Part shown: positions 22,527 to 28,558 of the stretch, in pieces
How the letters are laid out: the number at the start of each line of letters is the position of its first letter
Numbering within the stretch: the stretch's first letter is position 1
Origin: Bacillota bacterium
GTDB lineage: Bacteria > Bacillota > Clostridia > Peptostreptococcales > Anaerovoracaceae
Direction: 5' to 3'
Assembly (NCBI GenBank): GCA_017621195.1
Contig: JAGATO010000357.1
Span: forward strand, 1 to 28,558
Length of the DNA: 28,558 nt
Position numbers and translations under genes: made by a program
The notes under the pieces: model-generated
Databases searched by the model: none
What the model was told of the DNA's origin: nothing
The model's input: only the letters and a program-made list of their open reading frames with translations

Positions 22527-22625
22527 ATGTTTACACTGGAAGATGTCAGAGGGATGTTTTATGCCGTACAGGCGGTACGGGAGAGATGTGGAACGGGAGT
22601 ATTGATTGGACTGAACAAAAGATAG
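22527..22625 (+). CDS. Possible 32-residue small ORF before lysA
   Basis: ATG 22527 is preceded by AGGAG about 12 nt upstream and encodes 32 residues, starting MFTLEDVRGMFYAVQAVRER and ending GLNKR, then TAG. It has a plausible amphipathic helix and no low-complexity sequence. It ends 30 bp before lysA. It is not recognised and is not a lysine-rich leader peptide. A TATAAT (22449-22454) lies upstream without a well-spaced -35. Apart from this and the terminator, nothing is seen in 22323-22655. Confidence 0.3.
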   Translation: MFTLEDVRGMFYAVQAVRERCGTGVLIGLNKR

Positions 22626-22655
22626 TTGAAGGAGACGAAAGGAGTAAGGCAGAAG

Positions 22656-23951
22656 ATGATTTGTGACAACATTACGGTAAAGGACGGTATTTTGTATTTC
22701 GCAGGACAGAATACAGTGGAACTGGCGAAGAAGTACGGAACGCCGCTGTATTTAATGGATGAAGATAAGGTGCGTGAAAAGTGCAGGGCATATAAGAGAG
22801 CGTTCGAAAAGCACTTCGGACCGAAGGCGCAGCCGCTGTTTGCTTCCAAGGCCAATTGCTTCAAGCGTCTCTATGAGATCATGACGGAAGAAAACATGGG
22901 AATCGACGTGGTGTCCTCCGGTGAGATCTACGTGGTAAAGCTGGCCGGATTCGACCTGTCTCACGCGTATTTTCACAGCAACAACAAGACGGATGAGGAC
23001 ATCGCCTACGGCATGGAAAACGGCATCGGCTATTTCGTCGCTGACAACGTGGAGGAAGTGAAGGCGGTGGAAGCGGAAGCCGCCAGAAGAGGGATCACTC
23101 AGAAGATGCTCCTTCGGCTGACGCCCGGCATCGATCCCCATACCTATGAAGCCATCGCTACCGGTAAGGTGGATTCCAAGTTCGGCTCGGCCATCGAAAC
23201 GGGACAGGCGGAAGAGATCGTCAGATATACGCTGCAGCAGCCTCACATTCAGCTGATGGGCTATCACTGCCACGTAGGTTCCCAGGTATTTGGCGAGGAT
23301 ATCTTCGAGCGGGCTGCCGTGGTCATGCTGGAGTTTCTGGCCGACATGAGAGATAAGTTGGGCTTTACGGCTCCGGTGTTGGATCTGGGCGGCGGTTACG
23401 GCGTCCGTTATACGGAAGAGGATCCCTATCTGGATATCGAGACCAAGGTGGGAGAAGTAGCGGCTGCGGTGAAGGAGACCTGCAAGCGTCTGCATCTGGA
23501 GCTGCCGGAGATCCATATGGAACCGGGCAGAAGCATTGTGGCCGATGCGGGAATGACGCTGTACACCGTAGGAACGGTAAAGAAGATTCCCGGATACAAG
23601 AACTACGTTTCCGTGGACGGTTCCATGGCGGATCACATCCGATTCGCCCTGTACGGCTCCAAGTATACCTGCTATGTAGCGAATAAAATGGATGAACCTG
23701 CTGGCTTTGAAGCAACCATCGCTGGTCGCTGCTGTGAATCGGGAGACCTGATTCAGACCAATGTCATGGTGCCGGCCAGCGTAGGCAGATATGACATTAT
23801 CGCCGTATGTACCACCGGTGCATACCACTACTCCATGGCATCTAACTACAACCGGCTTCCCAAGCCGCCCATCGTCATGCTCCGAGGCGGAGAGAACTAC
23901 GTTGCCGTCAAGAGAGAGAGCTTTGCGGATTTGTGCAGAAACGACGTATAA
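22656..23951 (+). CDS. lysA: Diaminopimelate decarboxylase
   Basis: A 431-residue PLP enzyme that decarboxylates meso-diaminopimelate to lysine, the last step of lysine synthesis. The alanine-racemase-like barrel carries the Schiff-base Lys65 (FASKANC), SSGEIYVV, the HVGSQ motif, the glycine-rich phosphate loop LDLGGGYGVRY and EPGRSIVA. The C-terminal beta domain has GRCCESGD and AVCTTGAYHYSMASNYN, which supply the second-subunit active-site residues (the Cys-Glu-Ser-Gly-Asp motif is typical of LysA rather than other group IV decarboxylases). A TTG at 22626 is in frame, but AAAGGAG before ATG 22656 marks the start. No lysine riboswitch is seen upstream. Confidence 0.95.
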   Translation: MICDNITVKDGILYFAGQNTVELAKKYGTPLYLMDEDKVREKCRAYKRAFEKHFGPKAQPLFASKANCFKRLYEIMTEENMGIDVVSSGEIYVVKLAGFDLSHAYFHSNNKTDEDIAYGMENGIGYFVADNVEEVKAVEAEAARRGITQKMLLRLTPGIDPHTYEAIATGKVDSKFGSAIETGQAEEIVRYTLQQPHIQLMGYHCHVGSQVFGEDIFERAAVVMLEFLADMRDKLGFTAPVLDLGGGYGVRYTEEDPYLDIETKVGEVAAAVKETCKRLHLELPEIHMEPGRSIVADAGMTLYTVGTVKKIPGYKNYVSVDGSMADHIRFALYGSKYTCYVANKMDEPAGFEATIAGRCCESGDLIQTNVMVPASVGRYDIIAVCTTGAYHYSMASNYNRLPKPPIVMLRGGENYVAVKRESFADLCRNDV

Positions 23952-23987
23952 AACAGGGTTACATCAAGGAATAGGGTTGTTGATAGG

Positions 23988-24018
23988 AAAGGCTGACCGC
24001 ATTTCGCGGTCAGCCTTT
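23988..24018. terminator. Bidirectional terminator between lysA and the methyltransferase gene
   Basis: AAAGGCTGACCGC (23988-24000) and GCGGTCAGCCTTT (24006-24018) form a perfect 13-bp stem with a 5-nt loop between two convergent genes. Confidence 0.85.
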
Positions 24019-24045
24019 CTGCATGTGCGCCGGCGGTGCACGTTT

Positions 24046-25236
24046 CTATTTCATAGCTCCGATGGTGGGTTTGACGTTCCAGAATTCGGTCAGCTTCCGG
24101 TAGTCCTCGGCGGCCCGGGCCATGGCTCTGCGGCGGGCTGCGGAGGACTTTCCGGACGGGTCGCGGACGCAGCGCAGCATGATGTTCTTGGCCGTATGTT
24201 CCAGACTGGTGAATTCGATCATGGACACGTCGTAGCCGTGCTCCTCCAGCTTCAGGGCCCGCAGGCCGTCGGTGAGGATGGCGGAAAGGCGTTCCTTTAA
24301 GATTCCCTGCTTCAGGATGGCAGCGTTGATGTTATTTTCGATCTGATAGAACAGCTCGTGCTGACAGCAGGGAACCGACAGAATGACGGAGGCTTGCCAG
24401 GTGACGGCCTTCATCAGGGCAAAGTCCGTGGCGGTGTCGCAGGCGTGGAGCGTAACCACCATGTCGGCCCGGGCCGTTTCGTCGTAGTCGGCGATGTCGC
24501 CCATCTGAAAGCGAAGTCCCCGATAGTCCAGATCCCGGGCTACGGTATTGCAGAAGTCGATCACGTCCTCTTTCAGATCCAGACCTACGATATCCACGTT
24601 CATGTTCTTCTGCTTCTTCAGATAGTAGTACAGGGCGAAGGTCAGATAGGCCTTGCCACAGCCGAAGTCGATGATCTTCAGAGGCTGTCCGGAAGATTCG
24701 GAACCGAGGGCCGAGGGCAGGTATTCCATGACGTCGTCTACGATCTCCAGGAAGCGGTTGATTTGCCGGAACTTTCCGTAGTGGCGGGTGTGGACCTGAC
24801 CGTCGGCGGTCATGACACCCAGACGGATCAGAAAGTCACAGGGCTGTCCCTCGGGGATCAGATACTGCTTTTCCCGGTTGTGGGACAGGGGCCCCATGGT
24901 TTTGGATGGGGGTCGTTTCAGGATGCGGGCCTTGTCCGGCTGATTGGCCAGGACCTGATAATCAGCGGCCCCGGTGAACAGATTGGCTTGTTTGAAGGTG
25001 CGCTCCATCAGCTCTGTGCAAAGGGAGAGGCATTCTTCCTTGTCCAGATTTTCGTGTGTCACCTTCTTTTCGAAGTGATATTCCGCCTGATACAGGTAAG
25101 AATCCCGCAGGATCACCGGTTTGACGGTGACCTTGCGGTAGGGGGTGGATTTTTTTCGCAGGCCGGAGAAGACGGCCTGAATCAGGGTTTCCTCCCGGAT
25201 GGCATCGGACAGGAGGCTGAGAAGCTTGGGATCCAT
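24046..25236 (-). CDS. SAM-dependent methyltransferase, METTL25/GSTCD-like
   Basis: A 396-residue cytoplasmic protein. Residues 188-200 (IIDFGCGKAYLTF) are the SAM-binding motif I and VDIVGLDLKEDV is motif II. LHACDTAT (263-270) and VPCCQHEL (288-295) are the hallmarks of the METTL25/RRNAD1/GSTCD group, in which some members are thought to modify RNA; the substrate here is unknown. The N-terminal 180 residues, with paired basic stretches, form a family-specific domain probably binding nucleic acid (inference). Open reading continues to ATG 25266, but GAAAGGAAA before ATG 25236 is the only good ribosome binding site. Confidence 0.85.
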   Translation of the reverse strand: MDPKLLSLLSDAIREETLIQAVFSGLRKKSTPYRKVTVKPVILRDSYLYQAEYHFEKKVTHENLDKEECLSLCTELMERTFKQANLFTGAADYQVLANQPDKARILKRPPSKTMGPLSHNREKQYLIPEGQPCDFLIRLGVMTADGQVHTRHYGKFRQINRFLEIVDDVMEYLPSALGSESSGQPLKIIDFGCGKAYLTFALYYYLKKQKNMNVDIVGLDLKEDVIDFCNTVARDLDYRGLRFQMGDIADYDETARADMVVTLHACDTATDFALMKAVTWQASVILSVPCCQHELFYQIENNINAAILKQGILKERLSAILTDGLRALKLEEHGYDVSMIEFTSLEHTAKNIMLRCVRDPSGKSSAARRRAMARAAEDYRKLTEFWNVKPTIGAMK

Positions 25237-25293
25237 GGTGTATTTCCTTTCAATCGCAAATCGCATTTGTCGTACTGTGTGTCGTGTAGATAC

Positions 25294-25302
25294 ATTATAT
25301 CA
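25294..25302 (-). promoter_or_regulatory. Extended -10 promoter of the methyltransferase gene
   Basis: On the minus strand TGATATAAT (25294-25302), lying just beside the stop codon of the amidase gene. No good -35. Confidence 0.5.
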
Positions 25303-25306
25303 CATT

Positions 25307-25849
25307 TCAGGGCTCAACGAAGGGTACGCCGAGAAATTCCGTGACGGACAGTGCTAGGTTGTAGCCGATAGTCTGAATGTTGTTGGCGATCCAGGTGGCG
25401 TCCTCGTAGTTATCGTGGTAGGCGATCTCCACAAGAACGGCCGGAGCTTTCGTGCGTCGCAGCTCTGCCAGCGTCACCGTGGGCAGAACAGTGACCAGAT
25501 CCGGGTTGGGATAGATGACCTTCAGATTATTGGCGATGATGTCGGCGGCCCGCTTGCCAGCAGAGCTATATGTGTAATAGTAGACATCGGGTCCCTGCAG
25601 CTGACCGGCCAGATGCTCCGGCGAGGAATTGGAATGGAGAGCCAGATGCAGATCGTAATTCCCGGCGTTGGACTGGTTGATCACCTGGGTCAGGGTGTCT
25701 CCCGGGTTATTGCGGGTGACGGAAATGCCGCTGGCCAGAAGATAGGGAATCATGGCATCGGCGATGAGGTTCATATAATACTCTTCATTTCCTCCGATGA
25801 TGTAGGGATTGTATTCCTGGACGGAGGGGCTGAGATAAATGGATGGCAT
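25307..25849 (-). CDS. N-acetylmuramoyl-L-alanine amidase (amidase_3 type), no signal peptide
   Basis: A 180-residue zinc amidase fold that cuts the bond between MurNAc and L-Ala in peptidoglycan. Recognisable are the first strand IYLSPSVQEYNP, the acidic ligand region GGNEEYYMN (Glu22/Glu23), His72 in LALHSNSS, and catalytic Glu141 in APAVLVEIAYHDN. In classical members the first strand ends in GHGG, supplying a zinc His; here it reads SPSVQE with no His. A clostridial subgroup with SPSxQE is known to me, so this may be normal for it. There is no signal peptide or wall-binding repeat, so release might need lysis, a holin or mother-cell expression. RBS AAAGGAG precedes the ATG. Confidence 0.85.
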   Translation of the reverse strand: MPSIYLSPSVQEYNPYIIGGNEEYYMNLIADAMIPYLLASGISVTRNNPGDTLTQVINQSNAGNYDLHLALHSNSSPEHLAGQLQGPDVYYYTYSSAGKRAADIIANNLKVIYPNPDLVTVLPTVTLAELRRTKAPAVLVEIAYHDNYEDATWIANNIQTIGYNLALSVTEFLGVPFVEP

Positions 25850-25874
25850 AGTGAAACACTCCTTTCTTTCTTCA

Positions 25875-25903
25875 TAGTATGTCGGAGGGAAAGGAGTGTG
25901 AAC
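25875..25903 (-). promoter_or_regulatory. Promoter of the amidase gene
   Basis: Minus strand TTCACA (25898-25903) and TACTAT (25875-25880) are 17 bp apart, between the MocR stop codon and the amidase start. Confidence 0.5.
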
Positions 25904-25911
25904 GCTTTCGG

Positions 25912-27399
25912 TCAGATGTGCTTTTTCAGATCCTCCGTCAGCTGTGCCAGAGTCTTCAGGCCCCGTTCCATGTCCTTTTCCGGCGCGTAGGAAAAACTGA
26001 GCCGCAGACAGTTGTTCTTTTCGGCGCTGAACAGCGTTCCCGGAGAGATTAGGATGTTGTTCAGCAGCGCTTTTTCAAACAGCTGATCCATGGGAATGTC
26101 GTCGTCGAATTCCAGCCAGATGAAGTAACCGCCCTGCGGGACCGTCCAGGTGGCCAGATCGGTGAAATACCGTTTCAGCAGGTCCAGCATCCGGTCGCGC
26201 CGCTCCACCAGACGGTTCCGGACGTAGGCCAGATAATCGTCGAAGGTGTGGTCATCCAGCATGCGTACCAGCATCCACTGGGAGTAGAAGGAATGCATAT
26301 CGCTGGTCTGACGCTTCATGTCGGCAAGGCGCTCCACCACAGATTCCGGCGCTACCAGATAGGCCATGCCGAAGGCAGGGTACAGTTCCTTGTTCAGGGC
26401 GCTGACGTACAGCACCGTTCCGGAGGTATCCATGGATTTCAGGGTGGGCGGCGGAAGCTCGCCCAGCCAGAGGTTGCCGTAGATGTCGTTTTCGATGATG
26501 GGAAGCTGGCGGTTCTGACAGAAGCCCAGCAGCTGACGACGCCGGTTGAGGGACATGGTCAGAGTGGTGGGATTGTGGTAGTTGGGCATCGTGTAGACCA
26601 GAGGCGACGTGTCGGTTTCGGGATCCAAGTGGATCTGCCAGTAGCACAGCCCTTCGTCATCCATGGGAACGGGACGGACCTTCATACGGTTAGTGTGGAG
26701 GGGATGGGAATACAGCCAGGAATACTTCTCCGTGAAGATGGAGGAGCCCGGTTTCAGGAGACAGCTGTGGATCAGCCCCATGGTCTGGACCTGACCGGTG
26801 GTCAGGAGGATACAACTCTCGGGAACGTGGATGCTGCGGTGTCTGGCCAGGCGTTGAGCCAGGATTTTGCGCAATTCCGGAAGCCCCTGGGGCTGAAGGT
26901 AACTCAGGTCCGGCTGTTGGGAAGCTGCCTTCATCATGACGTTTTCCAACAGCTTTCCGGGAAAGACGTCGAAGGACAGCTGATCCGTGGAAAATTGAAT
27001 GACATCCGGACTGGCTTCGTAGTGGTTCAGTCGCTGAATCATGATGGGATTGGCCGAGGCGACTCCCTGCTTTACGTAGTGGCTCCAGTTAGGAGGCTGG
27101 GATCTGTGGTTCGGAGACCACAGCATGTCAGCCACGCAGGTTCCGTGGGCAGAGTGACTTTCGATGAGGCCGTAGGACATCAGCTCCTCCATGGCGGTGA
27201 CGATGGTACTGCGGTTGACGCCGAACTGCATGGCCATATCTCGCTGGGAGGGAAGCTTCGTCCCGGAGGTGTAGTCGCCGGCGGCGATTTTACTGCTGAT
27301 GTAATCTACGATCTGCTGGTACAGGGGAACGGGACTTTTTTTGTCGGGCATCCATTCGATAACGATCTTCGTTCCGGTTCCTTTCATGGGCTGGGGCAT
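25912..27399 (-). CDS. MocR-family regulator (GntR wHTH fused to aminotransferase domain)
   Basis: A 495-residue transcription factor. Residues 24-93 are a GntR winged helix (PLYQQIVDYISSKIAAGDY, then LPSQRDMAMQFGVNRSTIV). Residues about 120-490 are a fold-type I aminotransferase-like domain with Asn276 in MPNYHNPTT, Asp305/Tyr307 in IENDIYGNLW and a candidate PLP lysine Lys337 in VSALNKELYP, so PLP binding is probably kept. MocR proteins use PLP or a PLP adduct as the effector. The wHTH/aminotransferase order and spacing are normal. Start ATG 27399 follows GAGGTG. No divergent target gene is present; repeated TTGGTTG motifs over its own promoter suggest autoregulation. Confidence 0.92.
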   Translation of the reverse strand: MPQPMKGTGTKIVIEWMPDKKSPVPLYQQIVDYISSKIAAGDYTSGTKLPSQRDMAMQFGVNRSTIVTAMEELMSYGLIESHSAHGTCVADMLWSPNHRSQPPNWSHYVKQGVASANPIMIQRLNHYEASPDVIQFSTDQLSFDVFPGKLLENVMMKAASQQPDLSYLQPQGLPELRKILAQRLARHRSIHVPESCILLTTGQVQTMGLIHSCLLKPGSSIFTEKYSWLYSHPLHTNRMKVRPVPMDDEGLCYWQIHLDPETDTSPLVYTMPNYHNPTTLTMSLNRRRQLLGFCQNRQLPIIENDIYGNLWLGELPPPTLKSMDTSGTVLYVSALNKELYPAFGMAYLVAPESVVERLADMKRQTSDMHSFYSQWMLVRMLDDHTFDDYLAYVRNRLVERRDRMLDLLKRYFTDLATWTVPQGGYFIWLEFDDDIPMDQLFEKALLNNILISPGTLFSAEKNNCLRLSFSYAPEKDMERGLKTLAQLTEDLKKHI

Positions 27400-27496
27400 C
27401 TGTTTCACCTCAAAAAAATGATTCGTTACTGTAAACAAAAGGAAGATAAATTATTTGGCGAAAAGACCGAAAAAAATGATCTCTTTCGTCACTTTT

Positions 27497-27525
27497 ATTA
27501 TAAAACTGGTTGGATGAAAAATCAA
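27497..27525 (-). promoter_or_regulatory. Promoter of the MocR gene
   Basis: Minus strand TTGATT (27520-27525) and a perfect TATAAT (27497-27502) are 17 bp apart. Confidence 0.65.
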
Positions 27526-27633
27526 TATATGGTTGGTTGGGAAATTGGTTTTTTATTGGTTGGTCAGAAATGGAAGAAAATAATGTATCCTCAATACATA
27601 CAGAGATTGAGAATTCAGTTTACCTGTTGGTTG
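27507..27633. repeat. Direct TTGGTTG repeats around the MocR promoter
   Basis: Plus-strand copies: TGGTTGG (27507-27513, between the -10 and -35), TGGTTGGTTGG (27530-27540), TTGGTT (27545-27550), TTGGTTGG (27556-27563) and TTGGTTG (27627-27633). MocR proteins commonly bind direct repeats near their promoters, so these are candidate operator half-sites. Together with the promoter, a plus-strand hairpin and a second hairpin near the end, they account for most of the gene-free stretch 27400-27736. Confidence 0.5.
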
Positions 27634-27640
27634 TTGTGTT

Positions 27641-27686
27641 GTTTGCACCCCGTGATCGGTTCCGATTCGGGGTGTCAGACTTTTTT
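27641..27686 (+). terminator. Strong plus-strand terminator without an upstream gene
   Basis: GTTTG plus CACCCCG (27641-27652) pairs with CGGGGTG, a bulged T, and CAGAC (27668-27680), followed directly by TTTTTT (27681-27686). No plus-strand gene precedes it, so it may end a small RNA. Confidence 0.6.
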
Positions 27687-27700
27687 GGAAGAAAATGCGA

Positions 27701-27728
27701 TGACGGCCTGTGCGGGACCGTCATTTTT
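27701..27728. terminator. Hairpin near the metallophosphoesterase stop codon
   Basis: TGACGG (27701-27706) and CCGTCA (27718-27723) form a 6-bp stem with T-rich sequence on the plus side (27724-27728) and a weaker TTTTC on the minus side. It probably terminates the minus-strand gene that ends at 27737. Confidence 0.4.
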
Positions 27729-27736
27729 CTTCGGGT

Positions 27737-28558
27737 TCAGAGTTCTTCTGGTGTAACGACGATCTCCGTCAACTCCGGAGAAGCCAGAAACCGCAGCGGA
27801 AGCTGGGTCGTTCCCAGACCGCGGTTGACGTAGAGCAGGGTTTCACGGGCGTTTTCGAACCGATATTCGCCGTTGACGAAGATCTGTCCGTAGGGCGGCA
27901 GGAAGTGGTCGGACATGAAGGGAAGGTTGATCTGCCCGCCGTGGGTGTGGCCGGACATCATCAGATCGATGGCATAGTCGGTCATGTCCGTCACGATGTC
28001 CGGCTCGTGGGCCAGTACGATGTTATAGCAATCCTCCGGCAGCACCGAAGCGCAAGCGATGTCGCCGTAGCCGATGACCATGTCATCGATACCGGTGATG
28101 GTCAGATTCCAATCGCTGAGGGTCACCGTATCGTTGACCAGCACCTGAAAGCCGCCGGCTTCCATGAACTGGATATAGTAGTTTTCCAGCCCGCCGCCGT
28201 AGTCGTGGTTTCCGAAGACGGCGAACTTGCCGCAGACGGTTCCGTCCTGAGAAACGGTACCGGCCCGTCCTGAGGTGGTGATCTGAGACAGGGCCTGGGT
28301 AATGGAATCGATGTCTCCGTCATAGGTGTTGTAGTTGTCGATCAGGTCGCCCAGGAAGAACACAAGATCCGGTTGGGAAGCGTTGATCCGCGTCACCACC
28401 CGTTGGAAATCCTCCGGCGTATAGTATTGGCTGAAGTGGGTATCGGCAAACACGGCGATGCGCAGCGGACCGGCGTCACTTCCGTTATCGGCCAGGCGCA
28501 GGGACGCGCCTGCGCAGGTCAGCTGAGTCTCGTCGATGAATCGCGGTTCCACCCAGCG
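27737..28558 (-). CDS. Calcineurin-like metallophosphoesterase (YkuE-like), 5' end outside window
   Basis: At least 271 residues, continuing past the right edge of the window; the frame is open to the last base, and a GTG at 28552 is not a convincing start. Motifs of the calcineurin-like family are complete: FADTHF (Asp/His), LGDLIDN, FGNHDYGG, and SGHTHGGQ, binding two metals for phosphoester hydrolysis. The arrangement and the final NRGLGTTQLPLRFLASPELT-like segment resemble YkuE-type enzymes, which usually have an N-terminal membrane helix or signal; that part would lie outside the window. The substrate, possibly a lipid-linked phosphoester, is not known. Confidence 0.9.
   Translation of the reverse strand, partial: RWVEPRFIDETQLTCAGASLRLADNGSDAGPLRIAVFADTHFSQYYTPEDFQRVVTRINASQPDLVFFLGDLIDNYNTYDGDIDSITQALSQITTSGRAGTVSQDGTVCGKFAVFGNHDYGGGLENYYIQFMEAGGFQVLVNDTVTLSDWNLTITGIDDMVIGYGDIACASVLPEDCYNIVLAHEPDIVTDMTDYAIDLMMSGHTHGGQINLPFMSDHFLPPYGQIFVNGEYRFENARETLLYVNRGLGTTQLPLRFLASPELTEIVVTPEEL

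Noticed and set aside
22363..22605. 80-codon plus-strand ORF before lysA
   Set aside because: It starts inside the terminator hairpin of the ATPase operon, lacks a ribosome binding site, and has Trp/Arg/Cys-rich composition unlike the neighbours.
22400..22655. Lysine riboswitch upstream of lysA
   Set aside because: No five-helix L-box pattern or anti-terminator arrangement could be found by eye; only a weak -10 and a small ORF are present.

Overview
The window looks like a chromosomal segment of an anaerobic member of the Bacillota, probably class Clostridia. The basis is the gene content: a DUF1292 protein, an EFR1-type flavodoxin/ferredoxin protein, an RsgI-like anti-sigma factor, an ECF vitamin-transporter S component and a MocR regulator. 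Ribosome binding sites are strong AAAGGAGG-like sequences, -10 boxes are mostly TATAAT-like, and coding GC is moderate. The genus cannot be told from sequence alone. No rRNA, tRNA, integrase, transposase or CRISPR array was seen.

Layout. Positions 1-660 hold no gene. An AT-rich array of alternately inverted CCTRTA-type motifs repeats about every 50 bp, followed by a GC-rich palindrome and then a promoter overlaid by four Spo0A-box-like heptamers. Positions 661-5350 (+) carry a DUF3846 protein, an acetamidase/formamidase, an orphan PstS-like binding lipoprotein, a second lipoprotein and a YdcZ-type membrane protein. Positions 5482-8655 (+) carry uvrC, a DUF1292 protein and a flavodoxin/4Fe-4S protein. 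Positions 8705-10631 (+) are an overlapping sigma factor/anti-sigma factor pair whose RsgI-like partner ends in two PepSY domains. Positions 10632-11430 contain that operon's terminator, a duplicated terminator arm, and the remaining C-terminal half of an ornithine cyclodeaminase-family gene.

Positions 11440-18065 are all minus strand: a heavy-metal exporter-like membrane protein behind a 34-bp palindrome, an O-acetylhomoserine sulfhydrylase, an amidohydrolase downstream of an ECF-transporter S component, an HD phosphohydrolase downstream of a CAT-like acetyltransferase, and a class I aminotransferase. Positions 18356-22322 (+) carry a membrane-anchored transglutaminase-fold protein that appears to lack its catalytic Cys and His, then a CadC-type repressor, a metal-binding HMA protein and a P1B-2 Zn/Cd/Pb ATPase with its operator. 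lysA (+) follows, convergent with a methyltransferase. The right end (-) holds an N-acetylmuramoyl-L-alanine amidase, a MocR regulator with TTGGTTG repeats over its promoter, and a metallophosphoesterase cut by the window edge.

Most of the content is ordinary core metabolism and metal homeostasis. The points most worth follow-up are the 50-bp-period motif array, the Spo0A-like box cluster, the ECF sigma/RsgI-PepSY pair, the transglutaminase-like pseudoenzyme, and the palindromic or repeated operators of the metal exporter and MocR genes. All family assignments come from reading motifs by eye; no database search was run.
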